Assembly (NCBI RefSeq): GCF_009811415.1
Contig: NZ_BLIG01000001.1
Span: forward strand, 372,001-436,000
Reading direction: 5' to 3'
DNA: 64,000 nt
Source: Alteromonas sp. KUL106
Lineage (GTDB): Bacteria; Pseudomonadota; Gammaproteobacteria; Enterobacterales; Alteromonadaceae
Within the stretch, counting starts at the first letter, position 1. Every line of letters begins with the position of its first letter. The notes beneath the pieces were generated by a model. That model ran no database searches. It saw only the letters and a program-made list of their open reading frames with translations, and was not told where the DNA came from. The translations under genes and the position numbers were made by a program. Below, piece by piece: positions 12,192 through 20,900 of this stretch.

Positions 12192-12626
12192 TCAGCTTTT
12201 ATTCAATTGATATTCCAACGTAATGTTGGCATTAAGCAGTTGAGACACTGGGCAATTCTGTTTTGCTTCCTGTGCAATTTCCTTAAACTTCTCTTCGGTA
12301 ATTCCTTCAACCTTAGCATCGAGGCTTAGCGCCGACTGAGTAATTTCAAAGCCGTCATCGCTTTTCTCTAAAGAAATTTTGGCAGTTGTGTTGAGCTCAC
12401 CATCATCGTACCCCGCATCCGATAGCGCAAATGAAAGCGCCATAGTAAAACAACTTGCGTGAGCCGCGCCTATGAGCTCTTCGGGGTTAGTTCCTTTTCC
12501 GTCTTCAAATCGCGTATTAAAACCGTAGGGCTGTTCAGATAGTGCGCCCGTTTCTGTTGAAACGCTTCCTTTACCATTTTTACCAAGGGGTTTGTACGCT
12601 GCACTGCCTGATTTCACTATAGACAT
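12192..12626 (-). CDS. osmC: OsmC family hydroperoxide reductase
   Basis: A 144-aa peroxiredoxin-like enzyme that reduces organic hydroperoxides with two redox cysteines, seen in HASCFTMAL and NCPVSQLL. The block QPYGFNTRFEDGKGTNPEEL is nearly identical in E. coli OsmC (143 aa), so this is OsmC rather than Ohr. The ATG at 12626 follows AAGGA and matches the family N-terminus; the frame runs open for 31 codons upstream without similarity. In enterobacteria osmC is induced by osmotic and stationary stress; no such site was identified here. Confidence 0.93.
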   Translation of the reverse strand: MSIVKSGSAAYKPLGKNGKGSVSTETGALSEQPYGFNTRFEDGKGTNPEELIGAAHASCFTMALSFALSDAGYDDGELNTTAKISLEKSDDGFEITQSALSLDAKVEGITEEKFKEIAQEAKQNCPVSQLLNANITLEYQLNKS

Positions 12627-13168
12627 ATCATCTATCCTTATATTGTTACTAAACGTGTTTCGAGCGAAGCCATGAACGTTGCGCAAAGCAATTTTGTATT
12701 TCAGCACATTGCTTTGCACGAACCTGATTTAGACCATCTGTGACTACGCAAAAAAATTCATTATTAGGTAGTACCAATCAATGCAAGTGCTCTGCCGACC
12801 CTATGATTTTCCTCTACCCCTTATCTAGCAGGCTTTTTGAAACAACATGTTCAACATTGCATGTCGCCACGCAGGTAAATGCATATTAAGAGTACACAGT
12901 AAAATGAAAAATTTACGTGATACCTTTCCTTGCGCCTCAGTTAGAAAAACGTCGCTAAAACATGTTTACCTATAAGAACCGTGTGCTTACCTATAAGAAC
13001 CGTGTGCTTACCTATAAGAGCCGTGTGCTTAGATGAAATTATTCTCACCTTAAACCGTTCTTTATTACTGAATCGTACAAGTTCATTAAACGAGAGAGTT
13101 GGTTTGCGTCGTGACAATTTCTCTTTATTAGTGACGAAAGCCCTCTACTACAGCATTGAAGGTAAACA
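12627..13168. other. Divergent intergenic region osmC / msrA
   Basis: It should contain both promoters. Apart from three direct copies of a 21-base repeat (12968-13030) I see no gene. Open frames crossing the repeat are artefacts of its length being a multiple of three. Confidence 0.5.
12968..13030. repeat. Three tandem copies of a 21-bp unit
   Basis: The unit begins ACCTATAAG and ends CCGTGTGCTT. Copies lie at 12968-12988, 12989-13009 and 13010-13030. The first two are identical and the third has one A to G change. It lies about 140 bases upstream of msrA. It could be an array of binding sites or a slippage product. Confidence 0.85.
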
Positions 13169-13780
13169 ATGAAATCTACTGTATCTGGATTACTCTTGAG
13201 CGCGGTGCTAAGCGCCGCGGCATTTACACCGGTGGCAAATGCCGATGAAGCAGTTTTAGCGGGAGGGTGCTTCTGGTGCATGGAGTCTGATTTTGAAAAA
13301 TTAGAGGGGGTTACTGATGTGGTGTCAGGGTTCACAGGCGGTATCGCGCCTAACCCTACCTACAACGGAAATCATGAAGGACACTACGAAGCGGTTAAAA
13401 TAACCTATGATGAAACCAAACTCTCGTACCGAGATATCCTTGCTCATTTCTGGGTTAATATTGACCCCTTTGACGCCCGCGGCCAATTTTGCGACAAAGG
13501 TCCAAGCTATTTAAGCGCTATATTTGTTGCTAATGACCAAGAACGCACATTAGCGAGAGAGACAAAAGCCGCTGTTCAAGCCCAATTTCCAAATAAAGAA
13601 GTGGTTACACCTATTCTTGACGCATCTGCCTTTTATCCTATCAAGGGCGATGAAATAGGCCATCAAGACTTCTATAAGAAAAGCCCTGTACGCTATAAAT
13701 TCTATCGATGGAACTGTGGCCGTGACCAGCGTTTAAAAGAAATTTGGGGCGATAAAGCGTTGGGTAAGAAAAAAACTTAA
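13169..13780 (+). CDS. msrA: Exported peptide methionine sulfoxide reductase A
   Basis: Reduces the S form of methionine sulfoxide in damaged proteins. The catalytic motif GCFWC gives Cys34 as nucleophile, and the usual GGxxxNPTYxxxxxGHxE substrate-site block follows. A second cysteine near the C-terminus (YRWNCGR) may be the resolving residue. The 203-aa product begins with a Sec signal peptide (hydrophobic residues 7-20, cleavage likely after NADA or ANA), so it should act in the periplasm. This is unlike cytosolic E. coli MsrA. It overlaps azlD by four bases at the 3' ends. Confidence 0.93.
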   Translation: MKSTVSGLLLSAVLSAAAFTPVANADEAVLAGGCFWCMESDFEKLEGVTDVVSGFTGGIAPNPTYNGNHEGHYEAVKITYDETKLSYRDILAHFWVNIDPFDARGQFCDKGPSYLSAIFVANDQERTLARETKAAVQAQFPNKEVVTPILDASAFYPIKGDEIGHQDFYKKSPVRYKFYRWNCGRDQRLKEIWGDKALGKKKT

Positions 13781-14115
13781 GCCAACAATACGAACGCTAA
13801 ACCAAACGATAACACACCGCAGAACACCGGCAGCCCCAAGCTTCTATATTTGCGCCAGACAAGGGCTGTCACGAAAGCGCCAACGGCTGTTGCTACCCAA
13901 CTAGCACCCGATGGCGCTTTTGGAATCAGTGACGCCCCCAACATGGCAGCGATCATTAGGGGGCCCAGTACACTTAACCACGTAGGTAAACGCGCTTCGG
14001 TATTGTCAGCCTTGTGCTTATTGAAATGACGTTGTGTCCACAACAGTGGGCCTACGCGCAACGCGTATGTGCCAATAGCTGCAACGGTTATCGCAATCCA
14101 GGTTTCAGTTTGCAT
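13777..14115 (-). CDS. azlD: AzlD family branched-chain amino acid transport subunit
   Basis: A 112-aa membrane protein with about four hydrophobic spans (ITVAAIGTYALRV, LSVLGPLMIAAML, VATAVGAFVTAL, GVLSFGLAFVLL). It is the small partner of AzlC in an exporter of branched-chain amino acids or similar compounds. The ATG at 14115 follows AAGGAAG and overlaps the azlC end by 11 bases, which suggests coupled translation. It is the last gene of a three-gene operon. Confidence 0.88.
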   Translation of the reverse strand: MQTETWIAITVAAIGTYALRVGPLLWTQRHFNKHKADNTEARLPTWLSVLGPLMIAAMLGASLIPKAPSGASWVATAVGAFVTALVWRKYRSLGLPVFCGVLSFGLAFVLLA

Positions 14116-14827
14116 GGGATTGCTTCCTTTCAATATGGGATGTGAGCACATAAAACGTTAGTGCACCGCACAATGCGGCAAAAGGAATAGCTGCGTTTTT
14201 AAAAGGACCAAGGGCAATAACTAGCGCCATTGTTATAGTAACCAGTAAGGTTGCGCACCAGCGTTTGTTTGAAAACTTGGGAGCCAATAACACAAGAAAA
14301 AGTGCAGGCAAGGCAAAAGGCATCACACTATCAAGTACTGGCCATTGTTGTGTAAGAGACTCGCCCGCTACTCCCCCAATTGCAGTTCCCAGTATCCAGC
14401 TGAGCCATGCCACCATTGATACGCCTTTAAACCATTCAACTTTTTTCGAATCATCCAGCTGAGGCAAGCGCGTGTGAGCAAGCGCAAAAATCTGGTCTGT
14501 AAGGCCATGCATTAAATACGGCCACGCTTTGCTTTGCGTTAAATAAGGAACTAGATTGGGGCCGTATACTACATGACGAACGTTGACTAACAAGTTCATA
14601 CACACGGCAAGCCACAGTGGTGAGCCTGCTGCCACCATAGCAACGAGTAAAAACTGTGAAGCACCTGCGTAGATAAATACGGAAATTAGCGTTGCTTCTA
14701 GTGTTGAAAAGCCAGCTTGAACCGCAATAACGCCGAATGAAATGGCAACGGGAATATAACCACCGAGCAACGGCAAGCCATCAATGACGCCTTGTTTTAA
14801 ACCGCTGTTATTTGAAGCACGACTCAT
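14105..14827 (-). CDS. azlC: AzlC family branched-chain amino acid exporter
   Basis: A 240-aa integral membrane protein of the AzlC/YgaZ family with several hydrophobic spans. The signature region GGYIPVAISFGVIAVQAG and the motif GASQFLLVAM are present. With AzlD it forms a two-component amino acid exporter. Its ATG overlaps the regulator stop as ATGA, so translation is coupled. The substrate in this strain cannot be told from sequence; the family includes exporters of branched-chain amino acids and of azaleucine. Confidence 0.9.
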   Translation of the reverse strand: MSRASNNSGLKQGVIDGLPLLGGYIPVAISFGVIAVQAGFSTLEATLISVFIYAGASQFLLVAMVAAGSPLWLAVCMNLLVNVRHVVYGPNLVPYLTQSKAWPYLMHGLTDQIFALAHTRLPQLDDSKKVEWFKGVSMVAWLSWILGTAIGGVAGESLTQQWPVLDSVMPFALPALFLVLLAPKFSNKRWCATLLVTITMALVIALGPFKNAAIPFAALCGALTFYVLTSHIERKQSHAN

Positions 14828-15351
14828 TTCTTTGCCTCTTTGTGATAAACGATAGTAATTAGACAGGTCGCCCATGCGTCTCGCGTTTGGTAGATGTGAG
14901 GCAAATCAGCGCTAAATACTGCGCTTTGACCCGGATGCAATAAATGCGTATTACCTACATTTCCTGCTTCTAGCGCGCCGCTCACCACCGTAATTGTCTC
15001 TTCTGTTCCTGTAGCATGAGCTTCAGCTTCTCTAAGTGTGTTTGGGGCAACTGACATCCAATACGCATCCACATTTGGCACCCCTTGCCCTTGTTCAATT
15101 AAACGGACTTCGACCCCCTTCTCTCCAACACTTGCACTAAGTGGCTGTACAAGTTGACCGAATGGTACGTCTAGTTGTTTGGCTAACCGCCAAATGGTAT
15201 CTAACGTCGGGTTGCCATTACCCTGCTCTAACCTAGAGAGATTCGACTTGGCGATGCCGGCCCCGGCCGCCAACTGCGACAGAGAGACGCCTTTATCTAG
15301 TCTTAATTTCTGTAAGTGCCGACCTAGAATATTAAGCGTTGATTGATTCAC
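14824..15351 (-). CDS. XRE-type regulator with C-terminal cupin, probable azlCD repressor
   Basis: A 175-aa protein. Residues about 10-65 form a Cro/CI helix-turn-helix (GVSLSQLAAGAGIAKSNLSR), and residues about 95-170 a cupin sensor with HLLHPGQSAVF. It is the first gene of the azlCD operon, so it most likely controls it (inference). Two adjacent GTTC-N8-GAAC palindromes lie 20-51 bases before the start, which fits autoregulation. The start is a GTG with a weak ribosome site. Confidence 0.88.
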   Translation of the reverse strand: MNQSTLNILGRHLQKLRLDKGVSLSQLAAGAGIAKSNLSRLEQGNGNPTLDTIWRLAKQLDVPFGQLVQPLSASVGEKGVEVRLIEQGQGVPNVDAYWMSVAPNTLREAEAHATGTEETITVVSGALEAGNVGNTHLLHPGQSAVFSADLPHIYQTRDAWATCLITIVYHKEAKK

Positions 15352-15370
15352 AGTTTACCAACGTGATTTT

Positions 15371-15402
15371 GTTCCATTTAACGAACGTTCTATATATTGA
15401 AC
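15371..15402. promoter_or_regulatory. Two abutting palindromic operators GTTC-N8-GAAC
   Basis: Exact inverted repeats at 15371-15386 and 15387-15402, with no gap between them, directly upstream of the XRE-cupin gene. The spacing and symmetry suit a dimeric helix-turn-helix protein. Assignment to this regulator is inferred from position. Confidence 0.65.
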
Positions 15403-15922
15403 ACCATGAAGTCAAGCGTTTTGTGGTCATGTCGAGATTAGGGCTGTAGTGATAGATAGGTTCATGGCGACTATGCTTTAGGAGAATGTTAATAAGTAAC
15501 TGAGGAAAAAAACTGCAGCAGCAAAAAATTACGCACATAAAACAACCACTTTGGTTTTTTGAAAATCTCAACGCATCGTAGTAAGCGGCATCACCCAACC
15601 AATTAATTAACAAAAACAAAACATTCAAGTCGTTGAATTGAATAAGAAATCTCACCAGCAACCGTTACTTTGATGGTTTAACAATGCTACGATCTTACCT
15701 GTTAAACAAAAACGAATAGCACAAGCGTGTGAGCCTTCATCTTCAACAGAGGAACTCTTCTTTGTACGAAAGATGTAAGGTCATATTGCCACTTCAAATG
15801 CGGGGAAATGGCAAAACCTATGTTTGGCTTGCTTTCGTGTATCGACGTGTTGTCAGTCTGCCGAGTACAAACAGTGATTGGGCAGCGTAATAGTAAGAAA
15901 CTGAAGGAACAAAAGGCACTTT
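15403..15922. other. Intergenic region between the XRE regulator and the MFS gene
   Basis: About 520 bases with no convincing gene. A 109-codon frame runs antisense across part of it (15332-15661), but it has no family similarity I recognise and it overlaps the operator and regulator start. The region presumably holds the MFS promoter. Confidence 0.5.
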
Positions 15923-17167
15923 ATGGCAAATCAAACTGACAAGAAGACGTCTAATCACTCGACTCCTCACCCTATATCTGCAAATGGTGAATATTCGCTG
16001 GCCACCATTACGTTCTGGCTCGCTTTCGGAACCTTTGTAATAGGCTGCAGTGAATTTGCAGCAATGGGCTTATTGCCCTACTTCGCTGAGGATTTTGGCA
16101 TTACTGAAAATGTGGCAGGTCACGCGATAAGTGCCTATGCCATTGGCGTTGTAGTAGGCGCGCCACTTATTACTATTTTATTTTCTCGACTTGCTCAACG
16201 TACCATGCTTATTTCTATGATGGTATTTTATGCCGTTGGAAATCTGTTAACAGCCATTGCATGGTCAGAATGGGCAATGAATGTAGCCCGCTTTATTGCT
16301 GGTCTTCCACATGGTGCTTATTTCGGTATCGCCATGCTTTTTGCGGCCGACATTGCCGGTAAGAACAAACGAGCTCAAGCCGTCAGCAACGTTATTTTAG
16401 GCTTGGCTATTGCCAATATCATTGGTGTGCCGTCAATTAGCGGTATTGGGCAACTGTTCGGATGGCGAACGGGCTTTTTTATCATTTCAGCCTTCGCAAT
16501 GGTTACTGCATTAATGGTATGGAAAACCGCACCATACCGTGGGCCTAATCCCGATGCCAAGCCGCTTACCGAGCTTAAAGCTCTGAAAAACAAAGATGTG
16601 CTGCTGGTATTACTCATGGGCGCAATCGGCTTTGGGGGTATGTTCTCAGTATATTCTTACTTCAGCGCTTCGTACCTTAATACGACCTCGGCGCCTGAAT
16701 GGGGCATCTCGGCCACGTTACTGGTTTACGGTATTGGCGTGACCTTAGGTAACATTATTGCTGGTCGCTATTCAGAAGGCCGCCTTTTAACCTCTGCCCT
16801 TGCTTTTCAAGTATTGCTGGGCTTGTCGGCCGCGGCGTATGCAGCTTCCATGGGCAATCCTTATCTAATGGCGGCATCGCTGTTTTTCATAGGTATCGGT
16901 GGCGGCATGGTGGTACCACTGCAAACCCGTTTAATGGACGTGGCTGGGGAGGCGCAAACCTTAGCAGGCGCAATGAACCATGCCGCGTTTAATACTGCTA
17001 ATGCATTAGGTCCGTGGCTGGCTGGAATAACATTATCTGCTGGATATGGTTATACTTCAACGGGCTGGGTAGGGCTTGCCTTAGCTGGCGGTGGTGTGCT
17101 GGTATGGACGGCAATTGTTTTATCTACCCAAGCTACCCGCCTGCAAACAGCTTCAGTATCTGAGTAA
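15923..17167 (+). CDS. MFS exporter of the AraJ/DHA1 type
   Basis: A 414-aa protein with 12 predicted membrane spans. It has the early motif CSEFAAMGLLPYFAEDFGI found in AraJ-like efflux permeases, and the loop motif following spans 2-3. It likely expels small molecules by proton antiport at the inner membrane; the substrate is unknown. A ribosome site AAGGAAC precedes the ATG. It is a single gene followed by a strong symmetric hairpin at 17175-17208. Confidence 0.9.
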   Translation: MANQTDKKTSNHSTPHPISANGEYSLATITFWLAFGTFVIGCSEFAAMGLLPYFAEDFGITENVAGHAISAYAIGVVVGAPLITILFSRLAQRTMLISMMVFYAVGNLLTAIAWSEWAMNVARFIAGLPHGAYFGIAMLFAADIAGKNKRAQAVSNVILGLAIANIIGVPSISGIGQLFGWRTGFFIISAFAMVTALMVWKTAPYRGPNPDAKPLTELKALKNKDVLLVLLMGAIGFGGMFSVYSYFSASYLNTTSAPEWGISATLLVYGIGVTLGNIIAGRYSEGRLLTSALAFQVLLGLSAAAYAASMGNPYLMAASLFFIGIGGGMVVPLQTRLMDVAGEAQTLAGAMNHAAFNTANALGPWLAGITLSAGYGYTSTGWVGLALAGGGVLVWTAIVLSTQATRLQTASVSE

Positions 17168-17174
17168 TTAACTG

Positions 17175-17208
17175 CGCTGTGCTGACAGATATTTTTGTCA
17201 GCACAGCG
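17175..17208. terminator. Long perfect hairpin after the MFS gene
   Basis: A 13-base perfect stem (CGCTGTGCTGACA with its complement) around an eight-base T-rich loop, seven bases after the stop. There is no T-run after it, so it may protect the mRNA end or act as a weak terminator. Confidence 0.6.
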
Positions 17209-17444
17209 TGTCCAAGATAATTAAGATATTTGGCTGCCATTCTCTGGCAGACTGAAAAAACGCTCCTGTTTATAAGGCTGAACGAAAACAAAAGGTAAAC
17301 GTTTTTGTCTGCCAAATGTCCTTTCGTCAACTCTCAACAGAAAAAGACTCTGATTGCGTTGGTTCAAACTGAGTCAACCAGAATGAAATTAGCCTTCCCT
17401 GACCCTTTCCCCTCTTTTATCTAAACGTCTTGGGTCGCCGCTCT

Positions 17445-17716
17445 TATACCATTATTCCGTATGGATAATTACCCACTCAGCGAGAGTTAAAATGTTCGTA
17501 ATCGCGGCGCGTTACCGCAGGTATAGTGGTTCTACATCAAGGTGACACAACAAAGAGTACGGACATTTAAAACTCGCCCTTCGGGAAGATCTGGCAAGCT
17601 TCCTAGCTTCATTCTGGGAATTTGAAAGGCAACAGCCATTCCTGCATTCCCACGCTTCGCTAGGAAACTTGCCAGCACCTTCTGGGTGGGCAATTATCCA
17701 TGCGGACTGGTATTAC
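17445..17716. mobile_element. Foldback, MITE-like repeat element (full-length copy)
   Basis: The ends are inverted copies of one motif: ATACCAnnnTCCGnATGGATAATT at the left (about 17446-17470) and its complement near 17690-17715. Inside, CTGGCAAGCTTCCTAGC (17591-17607) faces GCTAGGAAACTTGCCAG (17659-17675), and TGGGAAT faces ATTCCCA, so the element can fold on itself almost end to end. It carries no gene. Related pieces occur at 36826-36884, 48245-48311 and 50646-50663. It is probably moved by a transposase encoded elsewhere (inference). Confidence 0.75.
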
Positions 17717-17928
17717 TGCGATCTTTGAAAAAAATGCGTTAGAAGCGCTGCGATTTCGGAAAAAAACCTCACGCTAACATAAAATTAACTTAAATTTTTC
17801 TTTCAATTTAAAATTTATTGGCTATAACTTAGTGTTGAGTGATCATCAGACCATTAAAATAATAAATAAAAAGCGAAAAGCGCGCGCATGAGAACTCACT
17901 TCCAGTCCTATCAATAAGAGAAAAATAC
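17717..17928. other. AT-rich upstream region of the glucan locus
   Basis: Together with 17209-17444 this part of the 760-bp gap holds no gene. It has an AT-rich stretch (17778-17825) that likely includes the GH16 promoter. I could not define the promoter boxes with confidence. Confidence 0.4.
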
Positions 17929-20900
17929 ATGAGCAAACCAACACTTACCTTGAGTTTAGCGTCAATTGTAAGCGCTTCCATTCTTTTAAGTGGGTGCCAA
18001 AACGATGACGAAGCTATCGGCGGCCAGCTTGAAAATCCTCCTCCTCCAACCTCAGCTAATTTCGAGCTGGTGTGGGCTGATGAATTCGACGGCGCCAGTG
18101 TAGACACGACCAAATGGGAGATTCAAACAGGGGACGGCTCTTCAGTTGGTTTGCCTCCTGGCTGGGGAAACAATGAACTACAGTATTACACTGCTGACAA
18201 TATCTCGGTAGCAGACGGAACGTTGGTCATTGAAGCGCGTGTTGGTGACTCCCCAGATCCTAATTTTAATTACACCTCAGGTCGCATGCGAACCCAGGGC
18301 TTATTCGATTTTACATATGGAAGAATAGAAGCAAGTATTCAAGTTCCTGAAGGTGTGGGACTGTGGGCGGCATTCTGGACCTTGGGGAGCGACCCATCGC
18401 CCTTCGGCGAATGGGCCGCGCGCGGTGAAATCGATGTTATGGAGAGTTTTGGTCAAGCTACGCCTTTTGTAGCCGGCACCGCACACTTCGGTCAGCGATT
18501 CCCACTCAATGTTAGCGCGTCAAAAACCTACGATATCGATCCTACAGACGGGTTCCACCAATATGCCGTTGAATGGGACTCACAGCGTATTCGCTGGTTT
18601 GTTGACGGTGACCATTATTTCACGGTTAGCCGAGACACGTACTGGAATTACTATTTTAAAAACCAAATGGAAGGTTTTTTATCTGGTGAAAATGATGCGC
18701 CATTCAATGAAAATCAACACCTGATAGTTAACTTGGCCGTTGGTGGTAACCCCGCTGGTATGCCTAATCCAAATGACGCAGACGTATTTCCTGGACAGCT
18801 GCTCGTCGACTACATCCGCGTTTATCAATGCCCCCTCCCTCCTGTCAATGACGGCTTAGGCTGTGAAAACAGTATCGATGAGGTTGATCCATTTGTTATT
18901 ACTCAAGGTGGCGACGGTACACCTCCTCCGCAAGATGTAGTCATTAACACGTTTACGCTTTATGACGATGCGCCGGGTGTATTATTCAGCGGCACTAACA
19001 GTGAACGTCCACTGGGCATTGGTGTTTTTGACAACGATGGCGCTCTTACTGTCGCAGAAGTAGAAGACACCGACACAACGCGAGGAACGGTACTTGAGAT
19101 TACCACCAGCGGCGGCGGCAACATTCAAATCAATGACCCCGAAGGCAACACCTTCGAACTCTTCGGCATGGGTAGAGCTGACAATAATGAGTTTTATGGT
19201 GGCGAATTGAAATTTGATGTGTATATCGACAGCAGCCAGACGCAAGCCACAGCGCTTCAGGTAGGCGTTGACAGCGGCTTCCCAGATATCGGATTTACTC
19301 AAGTGCAGCTTGCTAACCTGCCCTCTGACGAATGGACGTCAGTGTCACTGGCACTAAGTGACGTCATCCAGAGCAACATAGGTGCGTTTGGTGGCGGCCC
19401 GATGAATGTAGAGGAAGTCGTAAACCTTATCGTACTTGAACCGGTTGGTGGTGCCGCCAAGATGCGCTTTGACAACATTGAGCTTGTATGCGGAACTCCA
19501 CAGACTGAGCCCTGTGGTATTGTGCGTATCACAACTGTGCCACAAAACGTGTTCATCGATGAGATCGACCTTTTCTGGACCTTTGGTATAGGCGCTGTTG
19601 ACAGTGGTTCTGGCTTTGAAACTTACACAGACGGAAGTAATCCCGACGGCGTCAATAAAATAGAATGGGAAATAACCACCAGCGACGATGCAGTGCGCGA
19701 CCAGGTAATCGATATCACCTTCAATGGCGATGGAGAAAATGGTGTGTGGTTTATCGCAACCGATCCTCAGAACTTAGCTGGGTATAATAACGGTGCGGTG
19801 GTGTTTGATTTGTTTGTGTCCGATTTTGGTAGCGACACCAACACAATTACCATGCAAATTGATTGTGTATTCCCTTGTACCAGTGGACCACAAGATTTAG
19901 GCCGGCCTGCTGATGGTGAGTGGCAAGAAATTGAAATCCCTCTTAATCAACTGATAAACGCTGGACTCAACACCACAACCGTCAGCGCAGGCTTGGTACT
20001 TTCTGTGACGGATGTTAATGCTACCACGACCTTTACCATCGACAATGTACGCTGGGAACCGTTTACGGATATCGTCGAGGAAGAAGTACTTCCACTGAGT
20101 TTCTTTGCAGACTTTGAAGGTGTAGATCCAGCAGCAACTGCATTAGGTAATAACTGGAAGAGTTTCGGTTCTGTGTTCACCGCTGATGGAAGCTTTGTCT
20201 ACAACTATGGCGCCCCCTTTGGCACGCCGCTCAACAGCAACAGCTTCGCCAATATAGCAGTAGGACAAGGTGGTGCCGCACAAGGTGAACAACAGCTTAT
20301 CTTGTTCAACGACTACAACAACGGCGACCATGGCAACGGTTTGTTTATTGAAGCTGCAACGTTCCAGCAGTTTAATTTAGTCGCGGACGACGCTGGCACT
20401 TACACCTTTACATTCGATGCAAGAGTTCCGAATGAAGGAGCAATTGCAGACCCAACTATCGCTACTGCCTATGTGCAAACGTTAGATCCCAGCAACGGGT
20501 TCTCAACGACTGCACGGGTAGAAATTGACCTTTCCACCATATCCAGTACTGACTGGCAAACGTACAGCGTTAACTTTGACATAACGGATGCGATGGCTGG
20601 TCAACTATTAGAGTTTGGCTTTACCTCTAGAACGACTAACTTTGCTCCTTCAGCCATTATTGTTGATAACGTCGATTTTGACAGAGCACAACCTGGAGTG
20701 TTTTACGAGACTGACTTTGAAGCTGGCGATGCTGGTGCAGGAGAAATTGGAGATGGGTGGCTTAGCTTCGCGGCAGTCTTTGCGGACGGAAACTTTGCCT
20801 ACAGCTACGGTCCGTTTCCAGCACCGAACAACACTGGTGGCTTTACGAGCTACGCCACCGGCGAAGCTGGTGAAGCGCAAGGCACTCAATATTTAAATGT

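Noticed and set aside
12770..12790. Another copy of the foldback repeat end (AGTACCAATC)
   Set aside because: Only the ACCAATC part matches; the diagnostic GCATAGATAATT core is missing.
12968..13030. CRISPR array
   Set aside because: The repeats are contiguous with no spacers, and no cas genes are near.
12981..13172. 63-codon ORF across the 21-bp repeats
   Set aside because: It is open only because the unit length is a multiple of three; no ribosome site and no similarity.
15332..15661. 109-codon ORF antisense upstream of the XRE regulator
   Set aside because: Overlaps the operator and regulator start, has an odd Cys/Phe-rich composition and no recognisable family.
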